Part shown: one piece after another, positions 1 through 13,377 of the stretch
How positions within the stretch are numbered: the stretch's first letter is position 1
Layout of the letters: each line of letters starts with the position of its first letter
Source: Celoporthe dispersa
Lineage: Eukaryota; Ascomycota; Sordariomycetes; Diaporthales; Cryphonectriaceae
NCBI GenBank assembly: GCA_016584495.1
Contig: WAID01000012.1
Coordinates: 620,001 to 684,000 of the forward strand
Reading direction: 5' to 3'
DNA length: 64,000 bases
Program-made: the position numbers and the translations under genes
The notes under the pieces: model-generated
Seen by the model: only the letters and a program-made list of their open reading frames with translations
What the model was told of the DNA's origin: nothing
Database searches by the model: none

Positions 1-592
1 GTGTGTTCTTCCTTTCCTTTCTCTCTCTTTTCGGGTGCGTGGAGCCTGCGATGAGAACCTGCTTGTCTAATATTCTGGTCCCACTTTTCATATCTCTCCC
101 TTTTTTTCCTTTTTTTCCCTCTCTCTCTCTCTCTTTTTTTTTAACCCCTTCGAGAGGTGTGTGTGGCGGACCAGGCGGGCTGTGCAAAGGTGTCCCAAAA
201 TTGCATACCGCAAAGGGGGGAGGGGAGGAGGGGGAGCAGGGAAAGTGACTACCATGCGGACTGCAGATTGCGGTGCTGTTCTGCTAAGGGGTGCTTGGCT
301 TTACGTAAGCTGACTCTGCTAGCGCTGGCCTAAGCAGTTGTCGAATCTTGTCCCAGCTGATTATAGCCCGGCTCTATCATGACGGCATTGTTACATGCTC
401 TGCGTAGCACGAGTGTGTATGTGTGTCTGGGTCTGTGTGTGTGGGTGAGTTCATAGTAAGAGAGAGAGAGAGAGAGAGTAAGAGTGTGTGCGAGGAGCGT
501 GTACGAGCTGCGTATGCGCCGCCGTCTTGAAACGCGCCATAAAATCCTGTTCCTCTCTCGCAGGAGATCCCCTTCTTCCCCGATCTACCAGA

Positions 593-618
593 ACACACAC
601 ACACACACACACACACAC
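593..618. repeat. (AC)n microsatellite
   Basis: An uninterrupted AC dinucleotide run seen directly in the sequence, lying in noncoding DNA. Confidence 0.95.
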
Positions 619-3600
619 GCTCGGGCGCCGAAGATGGTTTGGCGGCCTCCCTAGGCTGCAAAGGGCTTAAGGAGGACAATAAGGCTGCTGGCCGTCCCTG
701 ATCAACAGCAGCGGTGCGCCCATCACTGCCAAAAGCGAGGTGGTGATCAGCCACTTGGGCGTTCGTGATGGGATGGCAGCCGGACTGCCGGGGCAGGATG
801 GCGTGCGCTAGACGTGGTAGCGTGAAGCTTTGTTTGTGCTTGGCCCCTCCCCCTCGTCGCTCGAGCAAGCAGTAACTTGTTTTTCTCCCTCACTTTTTTT
901 TTTCGTCATCTACCGCCCCTTCCCCCCGATGATGTGGCCTCTGCACCACGTCGCTTGGTAGCGAGGTTAAACCAGCGGCGCGTCTGCCGCCGCCTGCTGC
1001 TGCTGCTGCTGCTATTTGTTTTAATGTTGTTGTCGTTTGTTGTTGTCATGGTCCCCCAGGCCTGCTCTGCCGAGCGCTCGCCTCGCCCGCTCCGGTGCTT
1101 GTATGCGAAGGGGGTCATCATCAGGGTTTCAGATCATGGCTCAGCAGTCCTACGGTATGCTTGAACAAGCGAGCGAGGAGTTCTGTCATGTCCTAGGCGA
1201 GGTCGCCTCCTGTTGAGGCCCCGCGGGATGCAACATAGCTCCATCAGTTCGTGGTGATTCTGTGCGCCCAGTAAAAATACGGACTCCACAGATGGAACTC
1301 GTAGAACAGCAATGGAAGACGCTGCAGACTCTGCGGGTTGTCATCCCACCACCCCCCCCTTCCCCTCCCCCTCCAACCAGGAGCAGGCGGAGGGGCAGAT
1401 GTACCGGGTACAGAGCTCTTCACCCCCTTCCCACCCCCCCTTCCCCATGCTGACAAGGATGCAGCCTTGTCGCAATCATCCCTGCTCGAGAGTGCCTCTT
1501 CCCACATGGCCAAGCAGGGGCCGTGTGGCAGTCGGCGGCAAGGGGGTCATTTCGGTCCGCCCGCCCAGGCCTATGCGTCGCTTGCTGGGCGTGCGAAACT
1601 TCCATCGAGTCCTTACTGAGATGTTTCATGCAGGTCACCTCCGGGGGATTATTACGATGGAGCATCCTCAGGTCGAGCTAAATTGTGTGTCCCGGGGCCC
1701 TCCATGCGGCCGACTGAGCCTGCGGTCCATCCATCTCGCCGCCCCCCGCCCCCCTGAGCTGGCCAGTCCTGGGGGCGCGTGCTGTGCCGCCTAGTTTTGA
1801 TAGACGTCCCTCACGCAGTGTATCTGCCCGACAGTAAGAGCACTGCGTGCCCTGGGCATCAGGTCACTCGTGCTATGTGCGCTCGTATGAGCTGCCCAGG
1901 CCGGGGGGTGAGGGGGAAGAGAGCTGCGTGGAACCTGGGAGCCGGTGCTGCGGTGAACACTGGCCTCGTGGACGAATCTGGGTACTCGAGCCGACATCGT
2001 GGGACTGTCCGCAGCTGAAGGGCTCCTCGTGCTCCCGTGTGCTGCAGCGAGCCTCCCGTCTGGCCTCGAGATCTCGCTGTGGTCCTCCCTCGAGACTCAC
2101 CATGCGGGCTGGTCCATATCCCGCTGGCGTGTGCTCTGCGTCGTGCATCCTGCCCTGCCGAGGATTTCTGTCGCTGGTCATGGGACAAGAGGCAGGGTTT
2201 TGTATCGCGCCCGCACAGCCCACAGGATGCAGTAGTGGAGGTAACCACTGTGCTGTATCTGTGTGCCGGCACAGGTTTGTTACGGGTGTACCTCCTCTGA
2301 GGTCCCGCCCCCGCCCCCCTCTCTCTCTTGGGAGCTGCAGCTGATCGAATGGGGCCGGCGCATCCATCCTGGGCCGAGGGAGGATGAGATGCCTCGAGAC
2401 ACCTCGTCGCAGGTGAGGATGGATGCCAAGCGGTGCCAAGTCGCGATCGCATGTATTGATGACACCGTCGATAAACGAGTACGACATCTCTAGCCGGGAC
2501 CCGCACGCGGGAAAGGAAAAAAAAAAAAAAGTCTGCCTCCTGACGATACGAGCAGGAACGGGCAGGTGTGTAGCACATGCAAAGGGACATGGGCCCTGAG
2601 GGGCTGCCCGCAGTCGAAAGCATCATGACTGCCTGGCACAGGTAACTGCGGCGGTAGCAGCTAAGGTGCCAGCTAATGAGGGTACTAACGGTACAGCGGC
2701 AGCCGGAAGCGGCAGGGGCGCGAGTTGCCAAGTAAGTACCTGAGGAGGGGTAACCGCGGTACAGTCACGGCACCGATATCGGCCAAATTTCAGCATGGGC
2801 GGCAGGAAGGCAGGTCCAACTGGCAAATAGAGACCATCGATTCGACATCTTCACAGGGAAGTAGGTACCCTAGCTGCCTGGGGGCTGCGACACCAACGAA
2901 GCTCTGTCTCCCTCTTTCTCTTCCTTCTGCTCTCCTCCCCCCGTTGCCTTTCCTCTCGTGACCACGCATGACCACCGCCGACCCTCGTCTCCATCTTTGT
3001 CACCAGCTCTGTACCTTCTCTCCGGAGTCTGTCCACCACCCGGCAGGTACCAGCAGCGCAGCCAGCGCTGGGGGGCGGGGGCGGCCTGAAACAGCGTCAG
3101 CGATCGCGCCGGGGTGTCACCCTCACCGTTGTACAGATATGCTCGGTAAGGGAGGGAGCGAGGTGACATGGAGGATCTCGCTGGAGGCGGGCTGTGCGGC
3201 TGCCTCGTCACATCGCCTCCTCACCGCCTGCTGGTCTTCTCGGCATCAGGCCAGCTTGGCAGCGACCGTTGCTCCTGGGCAAGGTCTTACGTATGCGTAC
3301 GGGCGAAGTACGGCATGTTGTCGATGATGAAGATTGTCGACCGGACCCCCTGATCTGATGGGCGGCAAGCGCTGACCAGGGTGATGACCATCCCGCCACC
3401 GCAGGCTGTGACGACCCAAAACTTCAGGGCCACATCCCGCGTTACGCTTGCGAGCTCCCATGCCAGCTGCTCAGGGACGGACAGACGTTGCATTAGGGTT
3501 ATCAGGCTTATCAGGGAGGACCACCTGTCTCTCACGACACCCGCCGGACCCCCCCCCCCCTGAGTCCTCGATGGCATCTAATTGGCAGGTGATGGGATCT

Positions 3601-5151
3601 GAGGCCGTCACGAGGCCCTGCGCTGCGGCTCCTCCCTCATCGCGCGCGGCGTCGATTTGTTGGTTCTCCCTTCGCTGCCCCGCACCGGCCCCAATCATGA
3701 CGACGGAATCGTGATTGACACCTGGCACGTTTCCCTTCGGATGGGCAGGCTTGCAGGCTGGCACGGCGTGCCTTGGAACAGGCCCTGCTTGTCCTCGCTG
3801 GAGGATCGCCTGGACCCATTGCCGTGCTCTCATTCGCCAGTCCTGGCCGTCCCTCGGAACAGCTCCCAGCCCTCTGACAGGCTGCCTCACCTGCGCCGCC
3901 GAGATTGGGTGACGGCAAGCGAGCATGCTAGGTCCCTTCGATACGCTCTCGCGGCGCCCGCGACTGGCCTTCGGTGTGGGAGACACCTTTCACACCGCTT
4001 TTCTGGAATTTCCTCCCCCCCCCCCCTCTCTCCCTCCATCCTCTTTCGGGCGGTCTTCCTGGGGCGGCTGTCAAGGTCACACTCGGGTCGACGGTGCCTT
4101 GAGACCTCGGTGGGACCCAGCGTTAGAGGACATCGCCCCCTGTCCATCAAACCCCAGATGGGCGCATAGGGTCGCCGTGAGCCGCCTACCCTCGGCCAGG
4201 GCCGATGGCGAACCGTGATGAGCGGATCACCAGAGCCGGCTTTGGCGATACCAATTGCCTTGTTGCAGATGACATGATGCCTTTTTTTTCTTCTTTCTTC
4301 TTTCTCTCTTTATGCCTTCCATTCGTCTTCTCCCTTGCCATTCCTCGGGCACCTGCTCTCCCGGCGGCTGCGTTGGGCAGAGTTGCAATCACACTCGTCG
4401 ATCACCGTGTACTTTGGCTGCGAGGTATCGAGTACACACTGAGGTACTTTGGACACACACCACCCCACCCTCTCTGCCTCTCTCTCTGCGCTTCCTTGGC
4501 GATGCGCCAGGGAACCTAGGGAGACGGACAGATGATTAACGGTCCTTTTTTTCCTTCCCCTCTCCTTTTTTTTGTTGGTGTGGACCAAATGTTGACTTTT
4601 GCTCATGTCTGCTGACCCGCCGCGCCAGCGTTGTCATTTGCGACTACATTGATTACAGCCAGACAGTAGATGACGGCGGGCTCGTGCGGCGATTGGATGC
4701 TGCCCTCATGGTGACAGGGCATATTCGCGTCACAAAGCCTGCTGGCGGGCGGTACGGTATGACTTCTTGGTCTCTTTCCTCCGCGGCCCATCCTGTCGAC
4801 CTCAGTCAGCCAAGCTAGCCTCAGTACTCGCTTTAGAGCATGCCGCCTCTCCCGCGAGAAAGCCCTGTGGGATGCCCCTCTCTGCGTACATAGTACTGAA
4901 AATCCGAAGCCACCGGAGTTACGTCGATGCAGGACCAGGTGGGATCCCAGCACAGCTGCTACAGCTATACCAGAACACTAGATCGTGACGTGGAAACGAT
5001 TGGGTCGATCCAACCTCCCAAGCTGCAGACAGAGAACCCACCCCCCCTGTCCTTACACGGGCACCACCGTGGCCCCCCGTCCAACCCGCTGAGCGACTTT
5101 GACACCCTTGGTCCCCTACATGGATGCTTCTCAACTCTGTCTACCTCTCTT

Positions 5152-5200
5152 TCTCTCTCTCTCTCTCTATCCCGCTCTGTGTGTGTGTGTGTGTGTGTGT
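5152..5200. repeat. Compound (CT)n-(TG)n microsatellite
   Basis: A CT run passes, after a short spacer, into a TG run. It lies in the gene-free left part. Confidence 0.95.
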
Positions 5201-6191
5201 CTTGTTTTTCTCTCCCTCGAGGTGTTTTTAACGAAGCTGCTGAGTCTACGTAGCATCTTGTATCACTCACCCAGGTGGGAGGTGAGCTTCCATCCTGCTA
5301 ACGACGTCCCTGCACGTCGGTTCACGCCCGTCTCCACCAACGATTGTACCATGCATGTACGTACCTGGCAGGGCACCCGCGTCGTGATGTCGACTGAGCA
5401 CAGTGGAAGGGAAAAAAAAGAGAAGCCCAAGAGATGAGACCATGACCGCCTCCGTCGAATAAATTGAACAAAATACGATATTAGGTGCCCAATGCCCTCA
5501 GAATCTGCCGTTGCCACGCTCGAGGTGGCCTTCCCGTCAGGCCAGAGAACATTGGGTACATCATGCAACTCCAGTGCTACCAAAAGGCGGCGGCGGGCTG
5601 GCTTACAACTCTGCTTGCACCCCTGGTTCGGCTGGGCGAAACTTTCTCGACATTTCCCGAAAGCCACCCCAGCCAGCTGCTGCCACTCGTCTTTTTTTTT
5701 TTTTTTTTTTGGTCCCGACAGCGTCCCATGATACGACTACCTCTTCTTCGTGATCTCGGTCAGAGGGAGAGAAATTGGGTTGCGTCGGGAAGACTTGGAT
5801 GTGGTGGTGACACTGTTCGCATGTTGATGGCCTGACCCTGCTCGTTTCAAAGTTTTGGGCAGGGACCAGGGCGCACCACTCATCGCATATCACTGTACCA
5901 TTCTTTCCACCTTGTCGACCCATCACACTCTCGGTGTGGTAGCTTCAGCCGGAATACTGTGTACTTAAACATACCACAGTATCACCAACTTCACCAGCCT
6001 TGCCCAGTCGGCCAGAGAGGGAAGCCTCAGTCTCGGTCTCTCTCAGCTGGCACAATCGACTGTGCTGGTTTCGCCGATCAATGCCGCCTGGCATGTCTCG
6101 TGCTCGCCTTGTCTCACCCTCAGGCCTCGTCATTCTTGCATGTCGCTGCTCACTAGCGTGTCGGTGGCTAGCAGAAAAGTTATTGGACAGC

Positions 6192-6225
6192 GAGAGAGAG
6201 AGAGAGAGAGAGTGTGTGTGTGTGT
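6192..6225. repeat. Compound (GA)n-(TG)n microsatellite
   Basis: A GA run is joined directly to a TG run, the same type of compound repeat as near 5.2 kb. Confidence 0.95.
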
Positions 6226-6327
6226 AAGGGTGTAAGTCTAGATCCACCCTCATCTTACTCTATGGCGCACCATACCTCCTCTCAGTCGGAGCGCAGAAGA
6301 ACGACAACAGACCTCGTCTGGTGCTCC

Positions 6328-6328
<1 letters not shown>

Positions 6329-6361
<33 letters not shown>
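6329..6361. repeat. Poly(A) run of 33 bases
   Basis: A pure A run of 33 bases on the plus strand. No retroelement reading frame lies upstream, so it is recorded as a homopolymer rather than a retrotransposon tail. Its length is likely to be unstable or miscounted. Confidence 0.9.
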
Positions 6362-6363
<2 letters not shown>

Positions 6364-9300
6364 AAGAGAGCGAGTGGGAAAGACAGAAAAAAAAAATACC
6401 AAGGTTGCTGTTGGTGCAGGACTACCGCGGTGTTGCTCATTTCAGCGACATCAGAAGCTACGCCACCGGTATCCCTTTCCAGCACGACCACAGGCATTAT
6501 CGTCTCCCTCGGGAGGGCCGTCGCATGCCGAACGCATGCCACTATGCATCCAATGGCTGCACCTGAATGGCCAGGGCCATGAGAGATGCAACCCTCATTC
6601 ACACCCAGTCAAGCCAAAGTTCAGGGGTAAAACACCCGGTCATCTGCATGAAATGCGAAAACGACTTCCAATTCTGTTCACCGGTCAGAGATCAATCGTT
6701 CCTGAGGAAATGAAATGTGATGAAATAGAGCCTAACGATGCGCAACATTGTCGCAATGGTGGGATGGAGAGGCACAGATCTCATCGCGGCAATTGCAAAA
6801 GACATCCGCGGCCAGCCCGTGCATCACGCCACCCCGGAGCCACTACGCATTGCTACCACACCGGCCAGTGCACACTGAATGACCTCACCTGGAGGTGCGC
6901 GATATTGTGGTCCGGATATGCCATTCCTGGGAAGTATCAGCCGAAAACCTGATGGGACGGCAGCATCCAGACCTGCCTTTGAGACGCCGTGTTGATTTGA
7001 TTCTAGTCCCTTTAGCCTGGTTTGTTGTACCGCGGCTTGTGTCGTGGGCTTGACCCGGGGAGCCCCCATCAGAGGAGAAGGGGGCGCCTGTATGGGTCAT
7101 TCTCGAAAGGGCCCGCCAAACACTCGCGTCAGACAGATTGTCTGGTCACTCTTTGGGATCCATCGCCGTGGCACGCTGTTTCTTCATGCCGCCGAGCGGA
7201 ACGGTCCTCCCAGAGCCCTCACCAGCGACCTTTGTGGAGCGTGAACCTCGGGGGCATCCAGTGAGGATAGCGTCGGGGCACAACGCCGCCGGGCCCAGCG
7301 CAGCAGTCCATCAGGCCGGATCCTTGGACCACGCAGTCGCAGACGCAACTCCGTGAGTCCTTAAATTTCTTCACCGTTCGATGCCCAGCGACAATGCGTA
7401 GCGACACGAGCACCCTGTCCACCAGATTATTTCTGGTTGCGCGACAGGCCCAACCACCTCCAGCCAGCCGATCCGTGGACCGCCTTCTCCCAACCGGTTT
7501 CCTTTTTCTTTTTCTGTTTTTTCCTTTCTTCTTTTTTTTTAAAAAAAAAAGAGAGAGAGAACCGGCCGTTCCTTCCAGCAAGGATGATCAGCAAGAAGCA
7601 AATCTTAGGCCAGACGACAGGGCTGTAAGGGTAAGATCAGGTGCCTCATCTCGTGCTACAGAGCTTCCCCATCGTGGTCCACACCTGAGAGTACTATGAT
7701 GGTACTAAGCAGTAATGTACAGTACGCCGCGTGGTGAGCTTACTGCCTAGACCTCTGGCGTGTCACAACCCCTTTTCGGGTTGTACTCTGGAATCCCAGC
7801 GCCGTATGTGGGACGCTGGGCGGGGACCGAAACGCAAGTCATTATTACTTGCAGGAAATGGCAGGGTTTCTATCGTGGGGAAATAGCCCTGTCGATTTGT
7901 TTCAGGGCGTTTCTCGCATGGGACGACCGCCACCATCGCAAGCACATCGATCACAATCTCTCAGAGGCCCCCCCCCCAAAAAAAGAAGAAGAAAAAGGTC
8001 TCCGAAAGTGGCTCCAGTCATGCGTGGTACGCACAGTAGCCACCAACAGGGCCGGGAGCAAAAGATCACGACGGTTGGTACTCTTCCGACGGGAGCAGTG
8101 GCCGACGGGGAAACCACGCACGTCCGTGAACTCACTACTCGGATGCGTCACCAGACCTACCACCCGAAAAGTACACAGTATTGAGCTGATGGCACAGTTG
8201 ATACGGTGCTTATGACAAGGCCGTCAATATGAGGCTTCCCCACGTCAGCACCAGACAGTACCCGAGATCCGGATTACAGTGATCCATCGTCGGTTACTCG
8301 GACGCCTCATGACCGCTCGTGCAGTCGTCACTGCAGTCACCATTGGACCGCGACAGTAGTGCCGTCCAACAACTTGTACTGCTGGAGCCCGGATATCACC
8401 AAGGGATCTCATCACCCATGGAAAGTTCTGGGGCCAAGACACCGCTTCAGAGCAAAAAACTGGATCCGGGGGGTCGCCAATCGCTGTCCCCTCTTGTCAG
8501 GCCACGGCTCCTCATCTGTCGATTCCACACACACACACACAAGCAGCGTTTATGCCCTCACGCCCACCGTCCGTCCGAAACTGACATCGAACAGGCATCC
8601 ATTATTCTAGAATCCTTCCACCAGTGACGAAGCTCCACCTCCACAGACCAGCCCTGTACCGCACATAGTACGTGTCCGCGGCCTATGACAGGTACTCATC
8701 TCAGTTCGGACCTCCACCGGATCCTCTGCCCTTCTGCAATGTGAGCCTCGGGCGCCGAGTCATTGGACAGGATGACGTAGCCGCCGCCGAGGGGGCTGCT
8801 GGATGGGTAGCTGCGGTGTGTGCCCGGAAAGTGAGGATCACAATCGACGGTGACCAAGGGCCTCTCTCTCTCTCCCTAAAAAGAAAGGTAGGGAGGGGAC
8901 GTCGACCACCAATCCTGGCAAGTCACGACATGCAAATGTCTACAGGCCAGTGGCATCCTCGCAGCGCCAAGAATACACCAGAGCGAGGGAGCAAGGGGCC
9001 CGTCGGCTTAGTTCTAAATTTGGATTGACAATGGCCGTTGCAGGACCCCCACACTCGGTTCGCCCTACAATATTTGTTGGATATGGTTGGGTCCGGTGCG
9101 CCGAAGGCTCCGCCTCGGAGGATTGTTGACACAGGGCCACTCACAAACTGCGTGCTCGCTTCGAGCCACTAACTAGCACCGATCTCTCATTCAGGCCGTG
9201 GAGAGTCTCTTGCCAAAGCATGTGTGTCTGTCTGTCTGTCTGCCTGTCTCTCTCTCTCTCTCTCACTCTCTATCTGTGTGCGTGCGTGTGTGTCTGGGAG

Positions 9301-9741
9301 AACAATCGCCAAAATTGAAGGACCCTCTCATGATAAGCCCTTGCCTGGCAGTCAAGACGAGAGAGCGGCCGGCGCGGATCCTCGACGCTACGATAAGCTT
9401 TTGCCGACGCAGTGTTTTTTTTTCTTTCTTTCTTCTTTTATTCTTTTCTCCTGTCATGGACTCTTTTGCTTTGACGGTCTGACTTGGCAGCAAAGCGGCA
9501 GACAGACAGGCAGCATTCCATTCTACCTATCGCGAAAACGATACGGAAGCGAGAATCTGGTGGGGCCACGTCGCAAGTGTCGACGACAACGCCTGATCTT
9601 GCATCACCGAGGAAGTCCTCAGTGAGGGCCTTTCGGTCGTCGGCCTAGGTCTTGGTCTCATGACCCCCAAGGCTACGGTGTTGCCATTGGCGTGCTCAGG
9701 AGGCGGCTGCCCCCGGAGAGCTAACTTTCATTTCTATACAG

Positions 9742-9996
9742 GGACTGCCAGAGTTCCTCGTCACCTCCGGGGCGGGGGAGGTGCTGCTATCTCTTGGGAA
9801 GCCTGGTGGTGTCCTGGATAGCTTCCACGCCGTCCTACCATTACTGTACAGGATCCTCGTGACCCAAGAGATCGGGATTTTTGGACCGGCGTACGTCGTC
9901 ATGGCCCAGAGGCTCGTCATACCACAGGCTATGGGGCGTTGGGCGTATCACGACGAGAGCAGCACCCTCTGCGTGGATAGTGGTGCTCGGGGCTAA
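9742..9996 (+). other. Possible isolated exon, unassigned
   Basis: A GCTAAC branch-like site (9720-9725) is followed by a short pyrimidine-rich stretch and CAG at 9739-9741, which is a good fungal 3' splice site. The frame starting at 9742 stays open for 84 codons to a TAA at 9994-9996 and has alternating hydrophobic segments. No domain is recognised, no upstream exon or start codon fits clearly, and the opposite strand is open as well. This may be coincidence. Confidence 0.2.
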
Positions 9997-11071
9997 CAGA
10001 GGAGGACCTCGGCCAGGGCGCGACAAGATGGACGGCCACACAAGTGGTAGGTGTTGTGTGCTACGCGTGCATGACAGTAACACGAAGCTAGACCTGCACC
10101 ACCAAGGATGCTACTGTGCGCCGGCGTGTCTGGCTATGCGACTATACAGCCACAGGCCCAAACAGGCCCGGCGCAGGATCGTGCGTTTCGTGCCAGAACG
10201 AATATGGTGAAGATGACCGCCGGCCTGGCGGTCCAAACAGACAGGTCACCTTCAGGCGCAGTAAAGCCAGGGATAATGGTATGTATGCCAATGGTCTCCT
10301 TCTCCCGCCTCTCTTGTGACCTTGGCTCATCATCAGCTATCGGCGCTGGCCCTGCGTCCGGCCTGCCCGGTTTGGGGGGAGGGGGACGGGAGCTGACCTC
10401 ATGACCAGAGAAGAAGGAAAAGGAAAAAAAAAGGAAGAAAGAAAGAAAGACTACAGACGGATAGCGGCTTATCACATGAGAAAAGTCGCGGGTGCAGGAT
10501 GCACAAGTCTTGTGCGTGTGTGTGTGCATTCTCTCGGTTGTCTTACTCATCCGGAATTCAATATTCTCAGCCTCATGCGCCGTCATCAGTGTTGTCAGTA
10601 TCAGAAATGAGCTGTCACTTCTCCCTCGCGTCTGGGACCATGTCGCTGTCCTACGCACACGCCCAAACAAGGTTAGTTAAGCTGCCCGCTGCATGGACTT
10701 GTGGCCCTTGGTACTATGCCGCCTGCTTATACCTGTGCAGGGTTTTCTGTCTCTCACTCTCCTTCTTTTCCCTCTCTCTGATTTTTTTTTTTGGTTGGTT
10801 GCCGGGATGGCACATGCGACCAACAAACGCACCTTTTCCCAGAAGAGCACCTCCGGGAGGTGTTGGCAGAAGCGGCGCGATGTAGCCCCCGCCCCCTCCC
10901 TGCAGCTCACTCGCTGCCACAGGCCACCGCGAGAGGTGCAGCAGTTGCCTTGTTCGGAAGACGTTACAGATTGCTAAGGCCTAAGTAACCTGGCCGCGGA
11001 TGGATCGCTGCGCATCGACTCGCCCCTTCGCAACACCACTCGCCTCCCCCCCACAGGCAGGCGGAGGTGCT

Positions 11072-11117
11072 ATGGTGATGGTGGTGGTGGTGGTGGTAGT
11101 GGTAGTGGTAGTGGTAG
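11072..11117. repeat. GGT/AGT trinucleotide repeat
   Basis: Imperfect trinucleotide run, GGT units followed by alternating AGT and GGT units. No open frame around it looks coding. Confidence 0.85.
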
Positions 11118-11399
11118 CTTTCGCCACGGCGGCCATATGCAGAGGAGCAGTCAGGTCTTGGGGGTTGTGTCGTGTCTGCCACGTCAGTCGGTCCCTTCCA
11201 ACCTAGCCTCAAGACAACTTGGGCCCGGTGCTTCCACCCTCCTCGGCCTAGGGGGGAGGGAGGGAGTGAATGCGACTACTCGATTGCATCATGGCTCCTC
11301 TTTTCATGCACGCGGGGCCGCGGACGTCGCGAGACAGTTGTCCAAGGGGAGCATGGTTCGTTTTTTCTTCTCCCTCGGACCTCGTATCACGGCACAGAC

Positions 11400-11401
<2 letters not shown>

Positions 11402-11430
<29 letters not shown>
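11402..11430. repeat. (AC)n microsatellite
   Basis: Uninterrupted AC run in noncoding DNA. Confidence 0.95.
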
Positions 11431-11433
<3 letters not shown>

Positions 11434-11908
11434 CTGTGTACACCTGTACAACTGGACTACTGTGCACCTGTGCACCCAGACTCCTTCTCTAGGGCCTGGT
11501 CGGGGGAGGAGGACAGACAGGTAATGTCCACCCTGCCGCGTTCAAGTATCGCGACCGCCAGAGAGAGCTACCGCCACGGGCTAGAGAACCTGTCTGCGTG
11601 CCGATCTGCCGGCTGGCTCTGCTCCTCCCTCTCCCATGTCCACCGTCTCGTCTGGCCCCGGCACGGTGACTCCATCCCGCCCACCTGGCCCGCCCCTTTT
11701 CCCGCTGCTTTTGGCTCGTGGGAATTCCGGCGCACACACAACCCCCCTCCGTCGCGCACCCACAGAGGCCGAACGGTCCAGCAGGCATCCGCATCCACCT
11801 CCCCGCACCCATGCATCGCCGCATATGCTTGTCGATACTAGTGTACCGCTCTGTCGGTCCTGTCGAGCTGGAACGGTGGGCTTGAGGAGGGGTCAGGGGG
11901 GAGGGGTA

Positions 11909-11940
<32 letters not shown>
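11909..11940. repeat. (AC)n microsatellite
   Basis: AC run with one interruption, about 500 bases from the preceding AC run. Confidence 0.95.
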
Positions 11941-13293
11941 GACAGACACACCAGGTACAAACAAAGTACAGCCCCGAGGTCACGCAGGAGGGCCATATGC
12001 AGAGAGGGCTGGAACGATCCCAGGCTGACCAAAAGAGGTTCTCGACCATGCATGATGGTGAGGTTGGAGTGGATCGGCTCGTCTAGAGAGGAAGAGAGGA
12101 AGGAAGAGAGAGAGACAACAAGGCCATGTCTGACGACGACAGGCAGGGGGAGGGGTGCTGTGACCTCGTTGGAAACTGACCAGTCAACTATGCCACCTAC
12201 GTGGACGTGTTTCGCACAGACTCGATGCTCCTCCCTCCACCCGTCCTCTCTGTCTCTCTCTCTCTCAAAATTACCATATGGACACACACAGACACAAGTC
12301 TACAGGGCAGTCAGTGGATTGTTGACGGCGGGCCAGCAAGGTTCGTGATCCTGATCTGGACAAGGCGAGGGGTGGAGGGTGGGATCGTATGACCTCCCCC
12401 CCTACTGCAGACCCGTACTTGTCTCCATAAGGAGATCGATAAGCTCTAACCTGACATGGCAGAGCCATGTCGACAGTGTGGGTAATCCAGGCTGGGCTCT
12501 GAGAGCGAGCGAGCGAGAGAGAGAGAGGGAAGAGGACCTCGCCTCGAGGGTGCTGGCTCTCGCCGCCAGCAGCCAGCAGGCCCCGGCACGTACCTTGGCC
12601 AATCTCGCGTCGAGTTTCCTCCGGGCCGACCATTTTCTTTGGGTACCATTTTCCTTCTTCTTTTTTTCTTCTCTAAAGCTTCCTTGTGGGACTATCCTCT
12701 CTAGTCTTTTTTTCTTTCTTCTTCAGCCCTCGGACGGGGGTGGAAGTGTGTGTGCGTGTGTATGCGGGGATGGAGGCAGCCAGCGAGCGAGCGAGCCTTG
12801 ATCGGGATCAGAACAGGGCTGCATGAGGTGCGCCTTGCGGTGAACTCACGTGGTCGAGTTTGATCCTCACCTGAGGATCCGATCCCCTGCCCTCGTCCTC
12901 CGGGTCTCTTGTCGAGGTGCTTCTTCACATCACTGCCTGAACCCCTCCCTTTACCCCCCCCCCCACGGTACTCCTCCACCCACCCAGGGACAGAGCCTGG
13001 GGGAGGGAGACACCTCAGGTCGTCGGCCGGGCGGCCCAGCAGCCAATCCTGCCCAGCAGGGCCGATGGTAGGCACCTTTGTTGTCGGCCTCAAGGGTCGG
13101 GATGGTCATCGGGACTTGCCGCCTAGCCGCATGGGCGGGTCGTTGGCTCCTCTTCCCAACCTCTTATGTTTAGACCTGATCAGAGATGGGCCTGGGCGCG
13201 AGAGAGAGTGTGTGAGAGGAGAGAGGAGAGAGAGGGGAAGGGAGATGAATGGGTGTGTCATGCTTACGACAGGTGGCAGGACGGACGGGGAAC

Positions 13294-13377
13294 CACACAC
13301 ACACTCTCTCTCTCTCTCTCTCGATCTTTCTCGATCCCTCTCACACACGCACGCGCACGCGCACACACACACACACC
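13294..13377. repeat. Compound (CA)n-(CT)n-(CA)n microsatellite
   Basis: A short CA run, a CT run, an imperfect CT segment and a second CA run interrupted by CG. Noncoding. Confidence 0.9.

Larger units (their letters stand above)
1..6300. other. Gene-free stretch, microsatellite-rich
   Basis: No reading frame here has a recognisable domain, steady codon bias or a convincing exon chain. The longest open frames, on the minus strand at about 1.86-2.73 kb, have unlike compositions from end to end and look accidental. The stretch holds CT, GA, AC and GT runs and long pyrimidine tracts. Some isolated splice-like signals near 2.65-2.73 kb are reported as a finding. It could be long untranslated or promoter sequence, or noncoding transcripts. 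Confidence 0.6.
6301..12000. other. Gene-free stretch with scattered exon-like fragments
   Basis: No complete gene can be built here. Two fragments look slightly better than background: a short frame at 6627-6713 with two cysteines spaced CxxC, and a frame from 9742 to 9996 that follows a good branch site and acceptor. Neither joins to other exons. The rest is mixed-composition DNA with AC, GA and GGT runs and a long A run. Confidence 0.55.

Noticed and set aside
1859..2731. Minus-strand frame of 290 codons
   Set aside because: No domain, no steady codon bias, includes a phenylalanine run from a T tract.
3471..3986. Minus-strand frame of 171 codons
   Set aside because: Arg/Gly/Pro-rich with another long frame on the opposite strand; typical of chance frames in GC-rich DNA.
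6329..6361. Poly(A) tail of a retrotransposon
   Set aside because: No LINE or SINE sequence upstream and no target-site duplication seen.
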